Counted from the first letter of the stretch, positions 18,730-27,538 are shown. The stretch is DNA of 64,000 nucleotides from Palaemon carinicauda (GCF_036898095.1 NC_090768.1:47513687-47577686), one strand, 5' to 3'. Numbers and translations are program-made. The notes: generated from the letters alone by a model not told the origin.

Positions 18730-21687
18730 TTAAGGGAATGTAGTGGCTGAGCCCTCACCTACTACTGCACTCGCTGCTACGAATGGTCCCAGGGTGTAGC
18801 AGTTCTCGTAAAGAGACTGGACATCTTTAAGATAAAATGATGCAAACACTGACTTGCTCCTCCAATAGGTTGCATCCATTATGCTCTGCAGAGAACGGTT
18901 TTTATTAAAGGCCATCGAAGTAGCTACGGCTCTTACTTCGTGGGTCCTTACCTTCAGCAATGCAAGGTCTTCCTCCTTTAAGTGAGAATGGGCTTCTCTA
19001 ATCAGAAGCCTTATATAATACGAAACCCCGTTCTTGGACATGGGCCTCGACGGTTTCTTGATGGCACACCATAAGGCTTCTGACTGTCCTCGAATAGGTT
19101 TAGACCTCTTAAGATAATACTTGAGAGCTCTGACAGGGCAAAGAACTCTCTCTAGTTCGTTACCTACCATGTTGGAGAGGCTAGGTATTTCAAACGATCT
19201 AGGCCAAGGACGTGAAGGAAGTTCGTTCTTTGCTAGGAATCCGAGCTGAAAAGAACATGTTGCAGATTCGGTCGTGAAACCAATGTTCTTGCTGAAGGCA
19301 TGAACCTCACTGACTCTCTTAGCTGTTGCAAGGCAGACGAGAAAAAGAGCCTTGAGGGTAAGGTCCTTGAAGGAAGCTGACTGGAGAGGTTCGAACCTAG
19401 GTGACATAAGGAACCTTAAGACTACGTCTAGGTTCCAGCCTGGAGTGGATAGACGACGCTCTTTAGACGTCTCAAAAGACTTAAGGATGTCTTGAAGGTC
19501 CTTGTTGGAAGAAAGGTCCAAACCTCTGTGGCGGAGAACTGAAGCCAACATACTCCTATACCCTTTAATCGTAGGGGCTGAAAGGGATCTCTCATTCCTA
19601 AGATGTAGAAGGAAGTCAGCTATTTGGGTCACAGAGGTATTGGTAGAGGATACTGAATTGGCTCTACACCAGCTCCGGAAGACTTCCCACTTAGATTGGT
19701 AGACTCTACGAGTGGAAACCCTTCTTGCTCTGGCAATCGCACTGGCTGCCTCCTTCGAAAAGCCTCTAGCTCTAGCGAATCTTTCGACAGTCTGAAGGCA
19801 GTCAGCCGAAGAGCGTGGAGGTTTGGGTGCAACCTGTCTACGTGAGGTTGACATAGAAGGTCCACTCTTAGAGGTAGAGTCCTGGGGATGTCGACTAGCC
19901 ATTGAAGTACCTCTGTGAACCATTCTCTTGCAGGCCAAAGGGGAGCAACCAGCGTCAGCCGTGTCCCTTCGTGCGAGATAAATTTCTGCAGAACTTTGTT
20001 TATTATCTTGAACGGTGGGAATGCGTAAAGGTCGAGATGGGACCAGTTCAGTAGGAAAGCATCCACATGAACTGCTGCAGGGTCTGGAACTGGGGAACAG
20101 TACAGCGGAAGTCTCTTGGTTATGGAGGTGGCAAACAGATCTATGGTAGGTTGACCCCACAAGGTCCAAAGTCTGTTGCACACACTCTTGTGGAGGGTCC
20201 ATTCCGTGGGAATGACCTGATTCCTTCTGCTTAGGCGATCTGCTGAGACGTTCATATTGCCCTGAATGAACCTCGTGACCAGAGTGAGGTTTAGACCTCT
20301 TGACCAAATGAGGAGGTCCCTTGCGATCTCGTATAGGCTCCTCGAATGGGTCCCTCCTTGCTTGGAGATGTAAGCCAAGGCTGTGGTGTTGTCTGAGTTC
20401 ACCTCCACCACTTTGCCTAGCAGGAGGGACTTGAAGTTCAGCAGGGCTAAATGAACTGCTAGTAGCTCCTTGCAGTTGATGTGGAGCATTCCCTGTTCCT
20501 CGTTCCACGTTCCCGAGCATTCCCGTCCGTTCAAGGTCGCACCCCAGCCCGAGTCCGATGCATCTGAGAAGAGATGAAGATTGGGGGTCTGAATAGCCAA
20601 CGATAGGCCCTCCCTGAGAAGGAAATTGTTCTTCCACCACAAGAGAGTGGTCTTCATCTCTTGGGTGATTGGGATAGAGACTGCTTCGAGAGTCGAACCC
20701 TTGTCCCAATGAGCTGCAAGATGGAATTGAAGAGGGCGGAGGTGGAGTCTCCCTAGCTCGACGAACAGGGCCAGTGATGAAAGGGTCCCTGTGAGACTCA
20801 TCCACTGTCTCACCGAGCAACTGCTCCTCTTCAGCATGCTCATGATGCACTCTAGGGCTTGGCTTATCCTGGGGGCCGATGGAAAAGCCCGAAAATCCTG
20901 ACTCCGAATCTCCATTCCCAGGTACACAATGGATTGGGAGGGAATGAGCTGAGACTTTTCTATGTTGACTAACAGACCCAGTTCTCTGATTAAGTCCAAA
21001 GTCCAGTTGAGACTCTCCAGACAGCGACGACTCGTGGAGGCTCTCAACAGCCAGTCGTCTAAGTAGAGGGAGGCTCTGATGTCCGATAAGTGGAGGAATT
21101 TTGCTAAATTCCTCATCAGAAGAGTGAACACCATAGGAGCTGTGCTTAGGCCAAAACACAGGGCTTGGAATTGGTAGACAACCTTTCCAAAAACGAATCT
21201 CAGGAAAGGTTGGGAGTCTGGATGAATAGGAACGTGAAAGTAGGCATCTTTCAAGTCCAACGAGACCATCCAGTCCTCCTGCCTGACCGCTGCTAGGACC
21301 GACTTCGTCGTCTCCATCGTGAACGTCTGCTTGGTGACATACGCGTTGAGCGCGCTGACGTCCAGCACCGGTCTCCAACCTCCTGTCTTCTTGGCCACAA
21401 GAAAGAGACGGTTGTAGAAGCCCGGGGATTGATGGTCCCGGACTATAACCACTGCCTTCTTCTGCACAAGTAGCGATACCTCCTGGTGCAACGCTAGCCT
21501 CTTGTCCTCTTCTTTGTAGTTGGGAGAGAGGTTGATGGGAGATGTGGTCAGAGGTGGTTTGAGGCAGAATGGAATCCTGTAACCCTCCCTCAGCCAACTG
21601 ACAGACTGGGCGTCTGCACCTCTCTTTTCCCAGGCTTGCCAGAAGCTCTTGAGTCTGGCTCCTACTGCTGTCTGGAGATGCGGAGAG
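18730..21687 (-). CDS. Tyrosine recombinase of DIRS B, in a long frame overlapping RT
   Basis: The recognisable YR is at about 18,730-19,860: CLQTVERFARARGFSKEA, VYQSKWEVFRSWC, IKGYRSMLASVLRHRGL, the first catalytic Arg in AKRVSEVHAFS (near 19,315), THEVRAVATSMAF (His and second Arg, near 18,940), and the nucleophile Tyr in FASFYLKDVQS (near 18,830). All four core residues are present. The frame has no stop from the Gag TGA at 21,688 down to 18,730, over 980 codons. Its first two thirds run under the RT/RNase H gene in another frame and show no domain I recognise (Ser/Pro/Arg-rich). The frame is the same as Gag. There is no obvious ATG near the YR start, so it may be made by readthrough, frameshift or a spliced mRNA. 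Confidence 0.9.
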   Translation of the reverse strand, partial: LSASPDSSRSQTQELLASLGKERCRRPVCQLAEGGLQDSILPQTTSDHISHQPLSQLQRRGQEASVAPGGIATCAEEGSGYSPGPSIPGLLQPSLSCGQEDRRLETGAGRQRAQRVCHQADVHDGDDEVGPSSGQAGGLDGLVGLERCLLSRSYSSRLPTFPEIRFWKGCLPIPSPVFWPKHSSYGVHSSDEEFSKIPPLIGHQSLPLLRRLAVESLHESSLSGESQLDFGLNQRTGSVSQHRKVSAHSLPIHCVPGNGDSESGFSGFSIGPQDKPSPRVHHEHAEEEQLLGETVDESHRDPFITGPVRRARETPPPPSSIPSCSSLGQGFDSRSSLYPNHPRDEDHSLVVEEQFPSQGGPIVGYSDPQSSSLLRCIGLGLGCDLERTGMLGNVERGTGNAPHQLQGATSSSFSPAELQVPPARQSGGGELRQHHSLGLHLQARRDPFEEPIRDRKGPPHLVKRSKPHSGHEVHSGQYERLSRSPKQKESGHSHGMDPPQECVQQTLDLVGSTYHRSVCHLHNQETSAVLFPSSRPCSSSCGCFPTELVPSRPLRIPTVQDNKQSSAEIYLARRDTADAGCSPLACKRMVHRGTSMASRHPQDSTSKSGPSMSTSRRQVAPKPPRSSADCLQTVERFARARGFSKEAASAIARARRVSTRRVYQSKWEVFRSWCRANSVSSTNTSVTQIADFLLHLRNERSLSAPTIKGYRSMLASVLRHRGLDLSSNKDLQDILKSFETSKERRLSTPGWNLDVVLRFLMSPRFEPLQSASFKDLTLKALFLVCLATAKRVSEVHAFSKNIGFTTESATCSFQLGFLAKNELPSRPWPRSFEIPSLSNMVGNELERVLCPVRALKYYLKRSKPIRGQSEALWCAIKKPSRPMSKNGVSYYIRLLIREAHSHLKEEDLALLKVRTHEVRAVATSMAFNKNRSLQSIMDATYWRSKSVFASFYLKDVQSLYENCYTLGPFVAASAVVGEGSATTFP

Positions 21688-21854
21688 TCAGTTTTTTCCT
21701 TTAGAGGCCTTGGAGCCTTTCCTAGACTTGCTCCTGGAAGAGTCTGGACGGGAGCTTCCTCGGCTGGGGGCTCTACCACGAAAGGGCGGTATGAACCTCG
21801 TAGCAGGGGTATCAGCCACTGGGGAGCGATAAGTCCTGGGGACTGAGGTAGCAA
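19629..21854 (-). CDS. RT - RNase H - methyltransferase-like polyprotein of DIRS B
   Basis: 741 codons, intact. N-terminal DIRS segment (LKSFWQAWEKRGADAQ), RT with TGGWRPVLDVSALNAYV, SLDLKDAYFHVPIHP, CFGLSTAPMVFT, catalytic box LYLDDWLL (near 21,055). RNase H with HLFSDASDSGWGA, INCKELLAVHLAL, VEVNSDNTTALAYI and RFIQGNMNVSADRLSR. Then a Dam-like methyltransferase region (IDLFATSITKRLPLYCSPVP ... LYAFPPF). It overlaps Gag by 167 nt in the +1 frame. The first Met of the frame is deep inside RT (FTMETTKS), so translation from its own AUG would lose the RT start; a +1 shift from Gag is the likely route. It converts element RNA to DNA in the particle. Methyltransferase activity is uncertain. Confidence 0.92.
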   Translation of the reverse strand: MLPQSPGLIAPQWLIPLLRGSYRPFVVEPPAEEAPVQTLPGASLGKAPRPLKEKTDSPHLQTAVGARLKSFWQAWEKRGADAQSVSWLREGYRIPFCLKPPLTTSPINLSPNYKEEDKRLALHQEVSLLVQKKAVVIVRDHQSPGFYNRLFLVAKKTGGWRPVLDVSALNAYVTKQTFTMETTKSVLAAVRQEDWMVSLDLKDAYFHVPIHPDSQPFLRFVFGKVVYQFQALCFGLSTAPMVFTLLMRNLAKFLHLSDIRASLYLDDWLLRASTSRRCLESLNWTLDLIRELGLLVNIEKSQLIPSQSIVYLGMEIRSQDFRAFPSAPRISQALECIMSMLKRSSCSVRQWMSLTGTLSSLALFVELGRLHLRPLQFHLAAHWDKGSTLEAVSIPITQEMKTTLLWWKNNFLLREGLSLAIQTPNLHLFSDASDSGWGATLNGRECSGTWNEEQGMLHINCKELLAVHLALLNFKSLLLGKVVEVNSDNTTALAYISKQGGTHSRSLYEIARDLLIWSRGLNLTLVTRFIQGNMNVSADRLSRRNQVIPTEWTLHKSVCNRLWTLWGQPTIDLFATSITKRLPLYCSPVPDPAAVHVDAFLLNWSHLDLYAFPPFKIINKVLQKFISHEGTRLTLVAPLWPAREWFTEVLQWLVDIPRTLPLRVDLLCQPHVDRLHPNLHALRLTAFRLSKDSLELEAFRRRQPVRLPEQEGFPLVESTNLSGKSSGAGVEPIQYPLPIPL

Positions 21855-24378
21855 CCTTAGACTTACGAGCCGATGAGGCTACAAGATCATGTGTGTCCTT
21901 TTGTATCAGGGCAGCAGACAAGTCCTTAACCAGCTCTTCGGGGAAGAGGAACTTCGAGAGCGGAGCGAAAAGGAGTTGTGACCTTTGACAAGGTGTAATG
22001 CTGGAGGAAAGGAAGGTACACAGCTGTTCCCTTTTCTTCAGAACCCCTGATACAAACATCGACGCAAGCTCACCAGATCCATCTCTAATGGCCTTATCCA
22101 TGCAGGACATTAATAGCATGGCAGAATCCTTGTCCGCAGGGGAGGTCTTCTTGCTGAGGGCTCCCAGGCACCAGTCTAGAAAGTTGAACATCTCAAATGC
22201 TCTAAAAACGCCCTTCAGTAAGTGGTCAAGGTCTGAGAAGGTCCAGCAACCCTTAGAGCGCCTCATTGCAGTTCTCCGAGGCGAGTCTACCAGACTTGAG
22301 AAGTCAGCCTGGGCAGAGGCAGGTACTCCCAAGCCTGGTGCCTCTCCTGTGGCATACCAAACGCTCGCTTTCGAAGTGAGCTTAGTCGGAGGAAACATGA
22401 AAGAAGTTTTGCCAAGGTGTTGCTTAGTCTGCAGCCACTCCCCTAAGATCCTTAACGCTCTCTTAGAGGACCTTGCTAGGACTAGCTTAGTATAGGTGGA
22501 CTTAGCTGGCTGTATGCCCAGCGAAAACTCAGATGGTGGAGAGCGGGGAATAGCAGAGACAAAGTGGTCTGGGTAAACCTCCCTAAGCAGAGCCAAGACC
22601 TTACGAAAGTCAATAGACTGTGGAGAAGGCTTGGATTCATCCACGTCTGACGAGGGATCCAGGTGTGCCGCCTCATCATCAGACGCCTCATCACCAGAGT
22701 GTAGCGGAGAGATCGGACAAGTATGCTGAACAGCAGAGTCAGAACGAGTAGGAACAACAATATTAGAGGTTTCCTCTTCAAGAATCTGTTGAGGGAAAAC
22801 CTGAGGCTCAGACTGCAAAGGCTGAACAAAAGACGAAGCAGAAGGAAGGCGCATGGGTGGAGGAGGCTGACTCCTGGCATGAGTGGCTGAACCCAAGAGT
22901 TGCGCTTGCTGAGCAGTTGGCGGAAGCGGAGTAGTAAGTTCCTGTTCCTGCGGTGTGAGCGGAGCGTGATGAGGTAGAGGCTGCGCAGAACCTGGTAAAT
23001 GTCTCGCAAGCTGAGGCTCCTGAGGCGCAAGGCTAAGGTGTGTTGGTGCTTGCCTTGTGGAGGGTTGAGCTCGCTGCAGCGAGAGCTGAGGAGACTGACT
23101 CATGGACGGGAGAGGTTGTTGTACCTCAACCGAGTGTTGCATCACTGGTGGAGCAGCAAGTGGAGGCGGAGGAAGAGAGGTATAATCCTCCTGATCCCAT
23201 TGTAAAGGTTGCCTTAAGGAAGGCGGAGGCTGAACACCACTAGGAACAGCAAACTCAGAACGTGGCTCAACATCGTACGCCTGGCAGGTGGTACTGCGAT
23301 CAGGCGGAGCGAGCGCAGGCGGAGCGAGCGCAGGCGGAGGGAGTGCAGGCGGAGGCGGAGGCGCAACACTCTCAGCCCGACATTCACGCATCAAGTCCGA
23401 AAGCTGTGCTTGCATGGACTGTAGTAGAGTCCACTTGGGGTCGGCAGAAACTACAGTAGGCTGAGGTAAAGCCTTAACAGTCGAGCTCTGTTGTGGCAGA
23501 GCCTTACTCCTCTTGGGCGGAGTGCAGTCGACTGATGACTGCGGCGAGTCAGAGCTGAGCCAATGACTGCAGCCTGGCTGAGCACTCGCGGACTGGACTC
23601 TGCGTTTAAGTGGTCTCGAGACCTGAGTCCAACGTTTCTTCCCTGACAGTTGATCAGCGGACGAGAAAAAGACGGGCTCAATCGTCTGCAGGTGGGAGTG
23701 ACGGTCTTTGGAAGACACGCCCGCAACCACCGAGGATACTTCTGTGCGCCGATCAAGGCCTGCCGAACCCTTATGCCCTTCGACATTGCTTCTCCCCTGG
23801 GCTTGGGAGCTTGCAAGAGGTCCCGGACTGGGAGGACGACTGGCTCGCACAGAAGTATCCCCACGCACCACACTGACACTGACACTAGCACTTGGCACTG
23901 CACTGACACTAGCACTCGTCACAGCACTGGCACTAATTCCACCCACTGCACTCTTGACCTTAAGTTCCTTGACTTCGGCCATAAGAGACTTATGATCACT
24001 TACCACTGACTCTACTTTATCGCCTAAGGCCTGAATAGCACGCAAAACAACAGACATATCAGGCGGAGGGCAAATAGTAGGTTCGGGGGTAGCCACTACA
24101 GGGGTAGGAAAAGGTAGGGGATCATGAGGTGAGGAAAAAAGTGAAGAGTGAGAAGAACTCCTCCTAACTCTACCTCTCTCTAACTTAGTTGAATATTTCA
24201 AAAGACGGACAAATTCAAGTTCCGAAAGTCCGGCGCATTCCTCACATCGATTTTCTAACTGACAGGGCCTGTCCCTACAGTCAGAACAAGCGGTGTGAGG
24301 ATCTACCGAGGCCTTCGGAATACGCCTATTACAAGACCTACATCGTCTATGGGAGGGGGCTTGCGAAATGTCAGACAT
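21688..24378 (-). CDS. Gag of DIRS B, intact
   Basis: 896 codons from ATG at 24,378 to TGA at 21,688. The N-terminus carries Cys pairs that could bind zinc (CRSC, CSDC, CEEC within the first 50 residues). A Ser/Val linker is followed by a long Pro/Gln-rich middle (about residues 330-540, with PPPPPALPPPALAPPAL). A helical core spans about residues 600-830 (SAIPRSPPSEFSLGIQPAKS to LFPEELVKDLSAALIQKD). The tail is basic (PSRGSSRPDSSRSKSRKGS). It should form the particle and bind RNA. The same plan, more damaged, is seen in A, C and E. The stop is in a UGA-C context, directly after AAA AAC. No stops or shifts, so the protein may still be made. Confidence 0.88.
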   Translation of the reverse strand: MSDISQAPSHRRCRSCNRRIPKASVDPHTACSDCRDRPCQLENRCEECAGLSELEFVRLLKYSTKLERGRVRRSSSHSSLFSSPHDPLPFPTPVVATPEPTICPPPDMSVVLRAIQALGDKVESVVSDHKSLMAEVKELKVKSAVGGISASAVTSASVSAVPSASVSVSVVRGDTSVRASRPPSPGPLASSQAQGRSNVEGHKGSAGLDRRTEVSSVVAGVSSKDRHSHLQTIEPVFFSSADQLSGKKRWTQVSRPLKRRVQSASAQPGCSHWLSSDSPQSSVDCTPPKRSKALPQQSSTVKALPQPTVVSADPKWTLLQSMQAQLSDLMRECRAESVAPPPPPALPPPALAPPALAPPDRSTTCQAYDVEPRSEFAVPSGVQPPPSLRQPLQWDQEDYTSLPPPPLAAPPVMQHSVEVQQPLPSMSQSPQLSLQRAQPSTRQAPTHLSLAPQEPQLARHLPGSAQPLPHHAPLTPQEQELTTPLPPTAQQAQLLGSATHARSQPPPPMRLPSASSFVQPLQSEPQVFPQQILEEETSNIVVPTRSDSAVQHTCPISPLHSGDEASDDEAAHLDPSSDVDESKPSPQSIDFRKVLALLREVYPDHFVSAIPRSPPSEFSLGIQPAKSTYTKLVLARSSKRALRILGEWLQTKQHLGKTSFMFPPTKLTSKASVWYATGEAPGLGVPASAQADFSSLVDSPRRTAMRRSKGCWTFSDLDHLLKGVFRAFEMFNFLDWCLGALSKKTSPADKDSAMLLMSCMDKAIRDGSGELASMFVSGVLKKREQLCTFLSSSITPCQRSQLLFAPLSKFLFPEELVKDLSAALIQKDTHDLVASSARKSKVATSVPRTYRSPVADTPATRFIPPFRGRAPSRGSSRPDSSRSKSRKGSKASKGKN

Positions 24379-24586
24379 CTTGAATCCAAAGAGTTAGCCA
24401 AGGGGGGTTCCAAAATCAAGCAAAAGATCGTTAACCGTTAATCAGGACTATATAAAAGCTATCTAGCTAATATAAGAAGGTTTCCAGTAAAGCGACAGCC
24501 GAAATCTGAGAGAATACTTCACCAATTAGCCGTGAAAATACTCAAAGATCATAAGCGTATCCCAGAACGTCTTGCCGGAAGCACGA

Positions 24587-24760
24587 CAGAGGAAAAATTG
24601 AGGAGGTGTCAACAAGAAGTACTATAGTACCTGGCCACAGGTGGCGCTGGTAAGTACACCCCCTTCTAGTATTGTGATAGCTGGCGTATCCCTCCATAGA
24701 ATTCTGTCGGGCAACGGAGTTGACAGCTACATGATTATCGGGTAAGTTTAATATTGAAAA
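24587..24760. repeat. Right inverted terminal repeat of DIRS B
   Basis: It mirrors 18,003-18,198. The last 20 bases (TTTAATATTGAAAA at the very end) are unique to this end and recur, reversed, in the ICR. Confidence 0.9.
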
Positions 24761-26640
24761 ATGCTTAACTGTCAGGGGTACCAAACAGTCATTGCAATAA
24801 GGCTGATGTTGGCCAGTCATAAAAAAAACTGGTGTATCGACAAAGAAAAATCTTCCATTTTCGAGGGTTCAAGTTATACCTCCTAGGAGATATAACATTA
24901 GTAATTTTTCTCATCTTATTTCCATCTAAGCTATCTCAATGCTGTTGCCAATTATTATTAGACAAACTCCTAATGCTGGGGAAAAATTCATTACAGGGGA
25001 TAGGATAGCTTCTTAGTATCAATTCAGCTGTAGCATTCTTTGCCAGTAAATCTGCCATGTGGCGGAACTAGCAAAATTGAACTGTTACACCTCTCAGCCC
25101 AGTAATAAAGAGCCACTCTAAAATCTTTCAAACTAGAGGGTTACTGGGATTAAAAACTTCTATGACATGCCATATAGTTCGGCAGTACCTTTAAAGGAGC
25201 AACTCAGCTGCAGCATTCTTTGCCATCTCATTTCCAGACACACCTACATGCGCCAGAACCCAGCAAAATTCAACTGCTATACCTATCTGCTGAATAATGA
25301 AATACCACTCAAAAATCTTTAAGACTAAAGGGTTACTGGAATTAAAAACTTCTAAAGCTTTTAGGATACTTCTTGCATCACTAAAAATGGTAAATTGGCC
25401 CTCTTTTGATGCTATTTTTTAATAGCCCTATTGTTCAGCAGTGAATATAGAAGATACTAGAGGAAGTGCACCTCTACAATTAAAACCATTACAATTTACT
25501 CCAAATCCAACGTCAGCATCATATTTGGAGCCATCAGTATACTGTACATAAAAGTTGATTCTCTAGGGAACATAAGGAATCGACTTTTATACACAGTATA
25601 ATATATTTGGGGAATACCTTGACGAACTTATATAAGACTTCTGTCATGTCTCACTGCTTGTTGATCATATAGTGTCCTATAGCTAACAAATTCTCGAGGA
25701 CCAGGAGTATTAGCATCAAGCTTGATCTCCTATAAACATACAATTGTAGGTGAGTGCTCATGAATGAGGAGCTTCAGTTCTTATTCGGACCTTAGACCCT
25801 AGCAATTCTATTGCAAAATGGGGGAAAGACTAAGGTTTATTCTCTGGGAGACACCTTGGATGAAGTCTTCCCATTAGCAATTTCTGATCTAACAAGATTT
25901 CCTGTTGGTTTCTTTAGAAGCGGGTCTTGATGAGTTGGGTTTTGCGTTTATTTTTTCTTCGTGTCCTTTTGATTTAATTGTTGAGGGGGATGGTAGACCT
26001 CAACTTGAATTTTCGATTTATTTAGGTTGTGTTCCAATTGATCTGAAACATCAGCAGACAAAACATAATATTTATTTGAAGTCATAACTTTCATATTCCT
26101 TATAGAAGGGGGCGAGAGAGATGAGGTCTTTCTTTTTTAAGTAAGAGGTGGTGAGCTACCAGGTTCTTGCATCTTTCCCACAACAGGTGCCTCTGGTAAC
26201 TTGGTTTTCAAAGTAATCGCCATTAAATAATTCTTTTCAATGGAGAACCAAGGTTGTACAAAGATGGGCAATGCCACAGAGTTATTACACTGTGGCAAAG
26301 CCTTGTTATACAGCATTTCATCATTAGATGGTGCATTTCTTTTTCTAGAACTACTGACAGTACGAGGTGGGTTTTATGTCTCCTGTGGTAAATTTTTTCT
26401 TGATTTTAATGCCTTCGCATAGCTGCTCAACTTCTTCTTTTGGCACGTCCCACACTTACTGTATGTGTTCTACACTGGATTTGTTGAGGGCAGCTTCTTC
26501 CAACTTGTATAACTCACAACTCATATCAGCTGATTTATGATTTGAGTTGCAGTTCAAACACCTGGCCTCAATTGTACACTCTCCATGGTAGGATTTGAAA
26601 CAAATGCTGCAAGTTGTTAAAATTGGGTGGGAGTATTATG
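24761..26640 (-). pseudogene. LINE copy 1, ORF1 zinc knuckle to RNase H (right of DIRS B)
   Basis: From right to left on the minus strand: zinc-knuckle text CSICFKSYHGEC and CLNCNSNHKSADMSCELYK (26,500-26,620), an ORF1 tail (25,880-26,240), a short piece that may be the endonuclease start (about 25,700-25,850), then RNase H YTDGSKYDADVGFGVNCNG (25,480-25,545), its C-terminal half (25,199-25,365), a second copy of that half (25,015-25,170), and the ORF2 motif YCNDCLVPLTVKH (24,770-24,810). The reverse transcriptase is absent between endonuclease start and RNase H. Many stops. It ends at 26,640, where AT-rich DNA begins. Confidence 0.65.
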
Positions 26641-27204
26641 AAGTATAAATAGAATATAGAGAAAAATTTAGTCAAATTGAACAAAGGGAAAAAACATAAT
26701 GATATAGGTATTATAACGTTACTGAAAGGCAAAAATCATGAAAATTCATCATTACACTCACCATCTCCCCTTGTCAAAATGCACAAGAATTTCCCGTACA
26801 TACCTGAAAGGAAAAATAGAAATGGTGAAAATATTGATATAGAACATAAGAGCATATAAATAGTATACATCAAAAATTTCAGTAGGCCTACTATTCCTTC
26901 CAAACACCCTAGCATTAATTAAAACTGATTTACATATTTAATTTGATAATGAAATTATTACGGTTGTAAATTTACACAAATATACAGTAGCTAGATAATA
27001 ACGCCGAAGGTGACCAGATTTCTGATTACTCTGTAAACCTGAAGTTTCAGAGACAGAGAGCCTCTGCCAAGGCTGTTTAATCTATCATACAAACGATCCT
27101 TACTCCCTAAAACTTACATTCCTCTCTCCTAAATTATAATTACTGTGTCAGTCACAGAGCCATTCTTCAGTTAGTAGCGAAAAAAACAGAAGTGGAATTT
27201 CAAT
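26641..27204. other. AT-rich spacer with no recognised gene
   Basis: Short frames only (the longest about 60 codons). No repeat unit or protein motif recognised. It is bounded by the 5' break of LINE copy 1 and the left end of DIRS C. Confidence 0.6.
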
Positions 27205-27400
27205 ATGTTATTTTGATAATAAAATAAATTTTTGAATATACTTACCCGGTGATTATAATAGCTGCAATTCTGTTGCTCGACAGAAAACTCTACGGAAAAA
27301 TTCGCCAGCGATGGCTACACAGGTAGGGGGTGTACTCAATAGCGCCATCTGTCGTTCAGATACCCATTACTCATTGTAAACAAAGAACTCAATTTTCTCC
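27205..27400. repeat. Left inverted terminal repeat of DIRS C
   Basis: Inverted match to 33,417-33,587 from GTGATTATAATAGCTGCA to CAAAGAACTCAATTTTCTC, with scattered mismatches (for example GATGGCTACACAGG against GATCGCTACACAGG). Confidence 0.85.
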
Positions 27401-27447
27401 TCGGTCCACTGTGTCTCTATTGGGGAGGAAGGGAGGGTCCTTTAATT

Positions 27448-27538
27448 TATAATCACCGGGTAAGTATATTCAAAAATCTATTTTATTATCAAAATAACAT
27501 TTTTCAATATTTAACTTAGCCGGTGATTATAATAGCTG
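27448..27538. repeat. Internal complementary region of DIRS C
   Basis: It joins the reverse complements of the two outer ends at AATAACAT/TTTTCAATATT, the same arrangement as in DIRS B. Confidence 0.85.

Larger units (their letters stand above)
18003..24760 (-). mobile_element. DIRS-type retrotransposon B, full length, apparently intact
   Basis: 6.76 kb with all expected parts: right ITR 24,587-24,760, Gag 21,688-24,378, RT-RNase H-methyltransferase-like 19,629-21,854, YR 18,730-about 19,860, ICR 18,242-18,332, left ITR 18,003-18,198. Ends are fixed by the ICR, which joins the reverse complements of both termini (the junction is ambiguous over CATTTTT). The two ITRs are identical over about 150 bp by reading. 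No direct target duplication is seen, as expected for YR integration. It sits inside ORF2 of LINE copy 1. Non-coding stretches are 18,333-18,729 (3' side) and 24,379-24,586 (5' side). Confidence 0.9.

Noticed and set aside
18730..21597. Treating the whole 955-residue frame as one recombinase.
   Set aside because: Only the last part, about 18,730-19,860, has YR motifs. The first two thirds overlap RT/RNase H and carry no recognised domain.
21676..21690. Canonical -1 slippery heptamer A AAA AAC directly before the Gag stop of DIRS B.
   Set aside because: A -1 shift leads to a third frame that meets a TAG after about ten codons, not to RT or YR. RT needs +1 (or -2).
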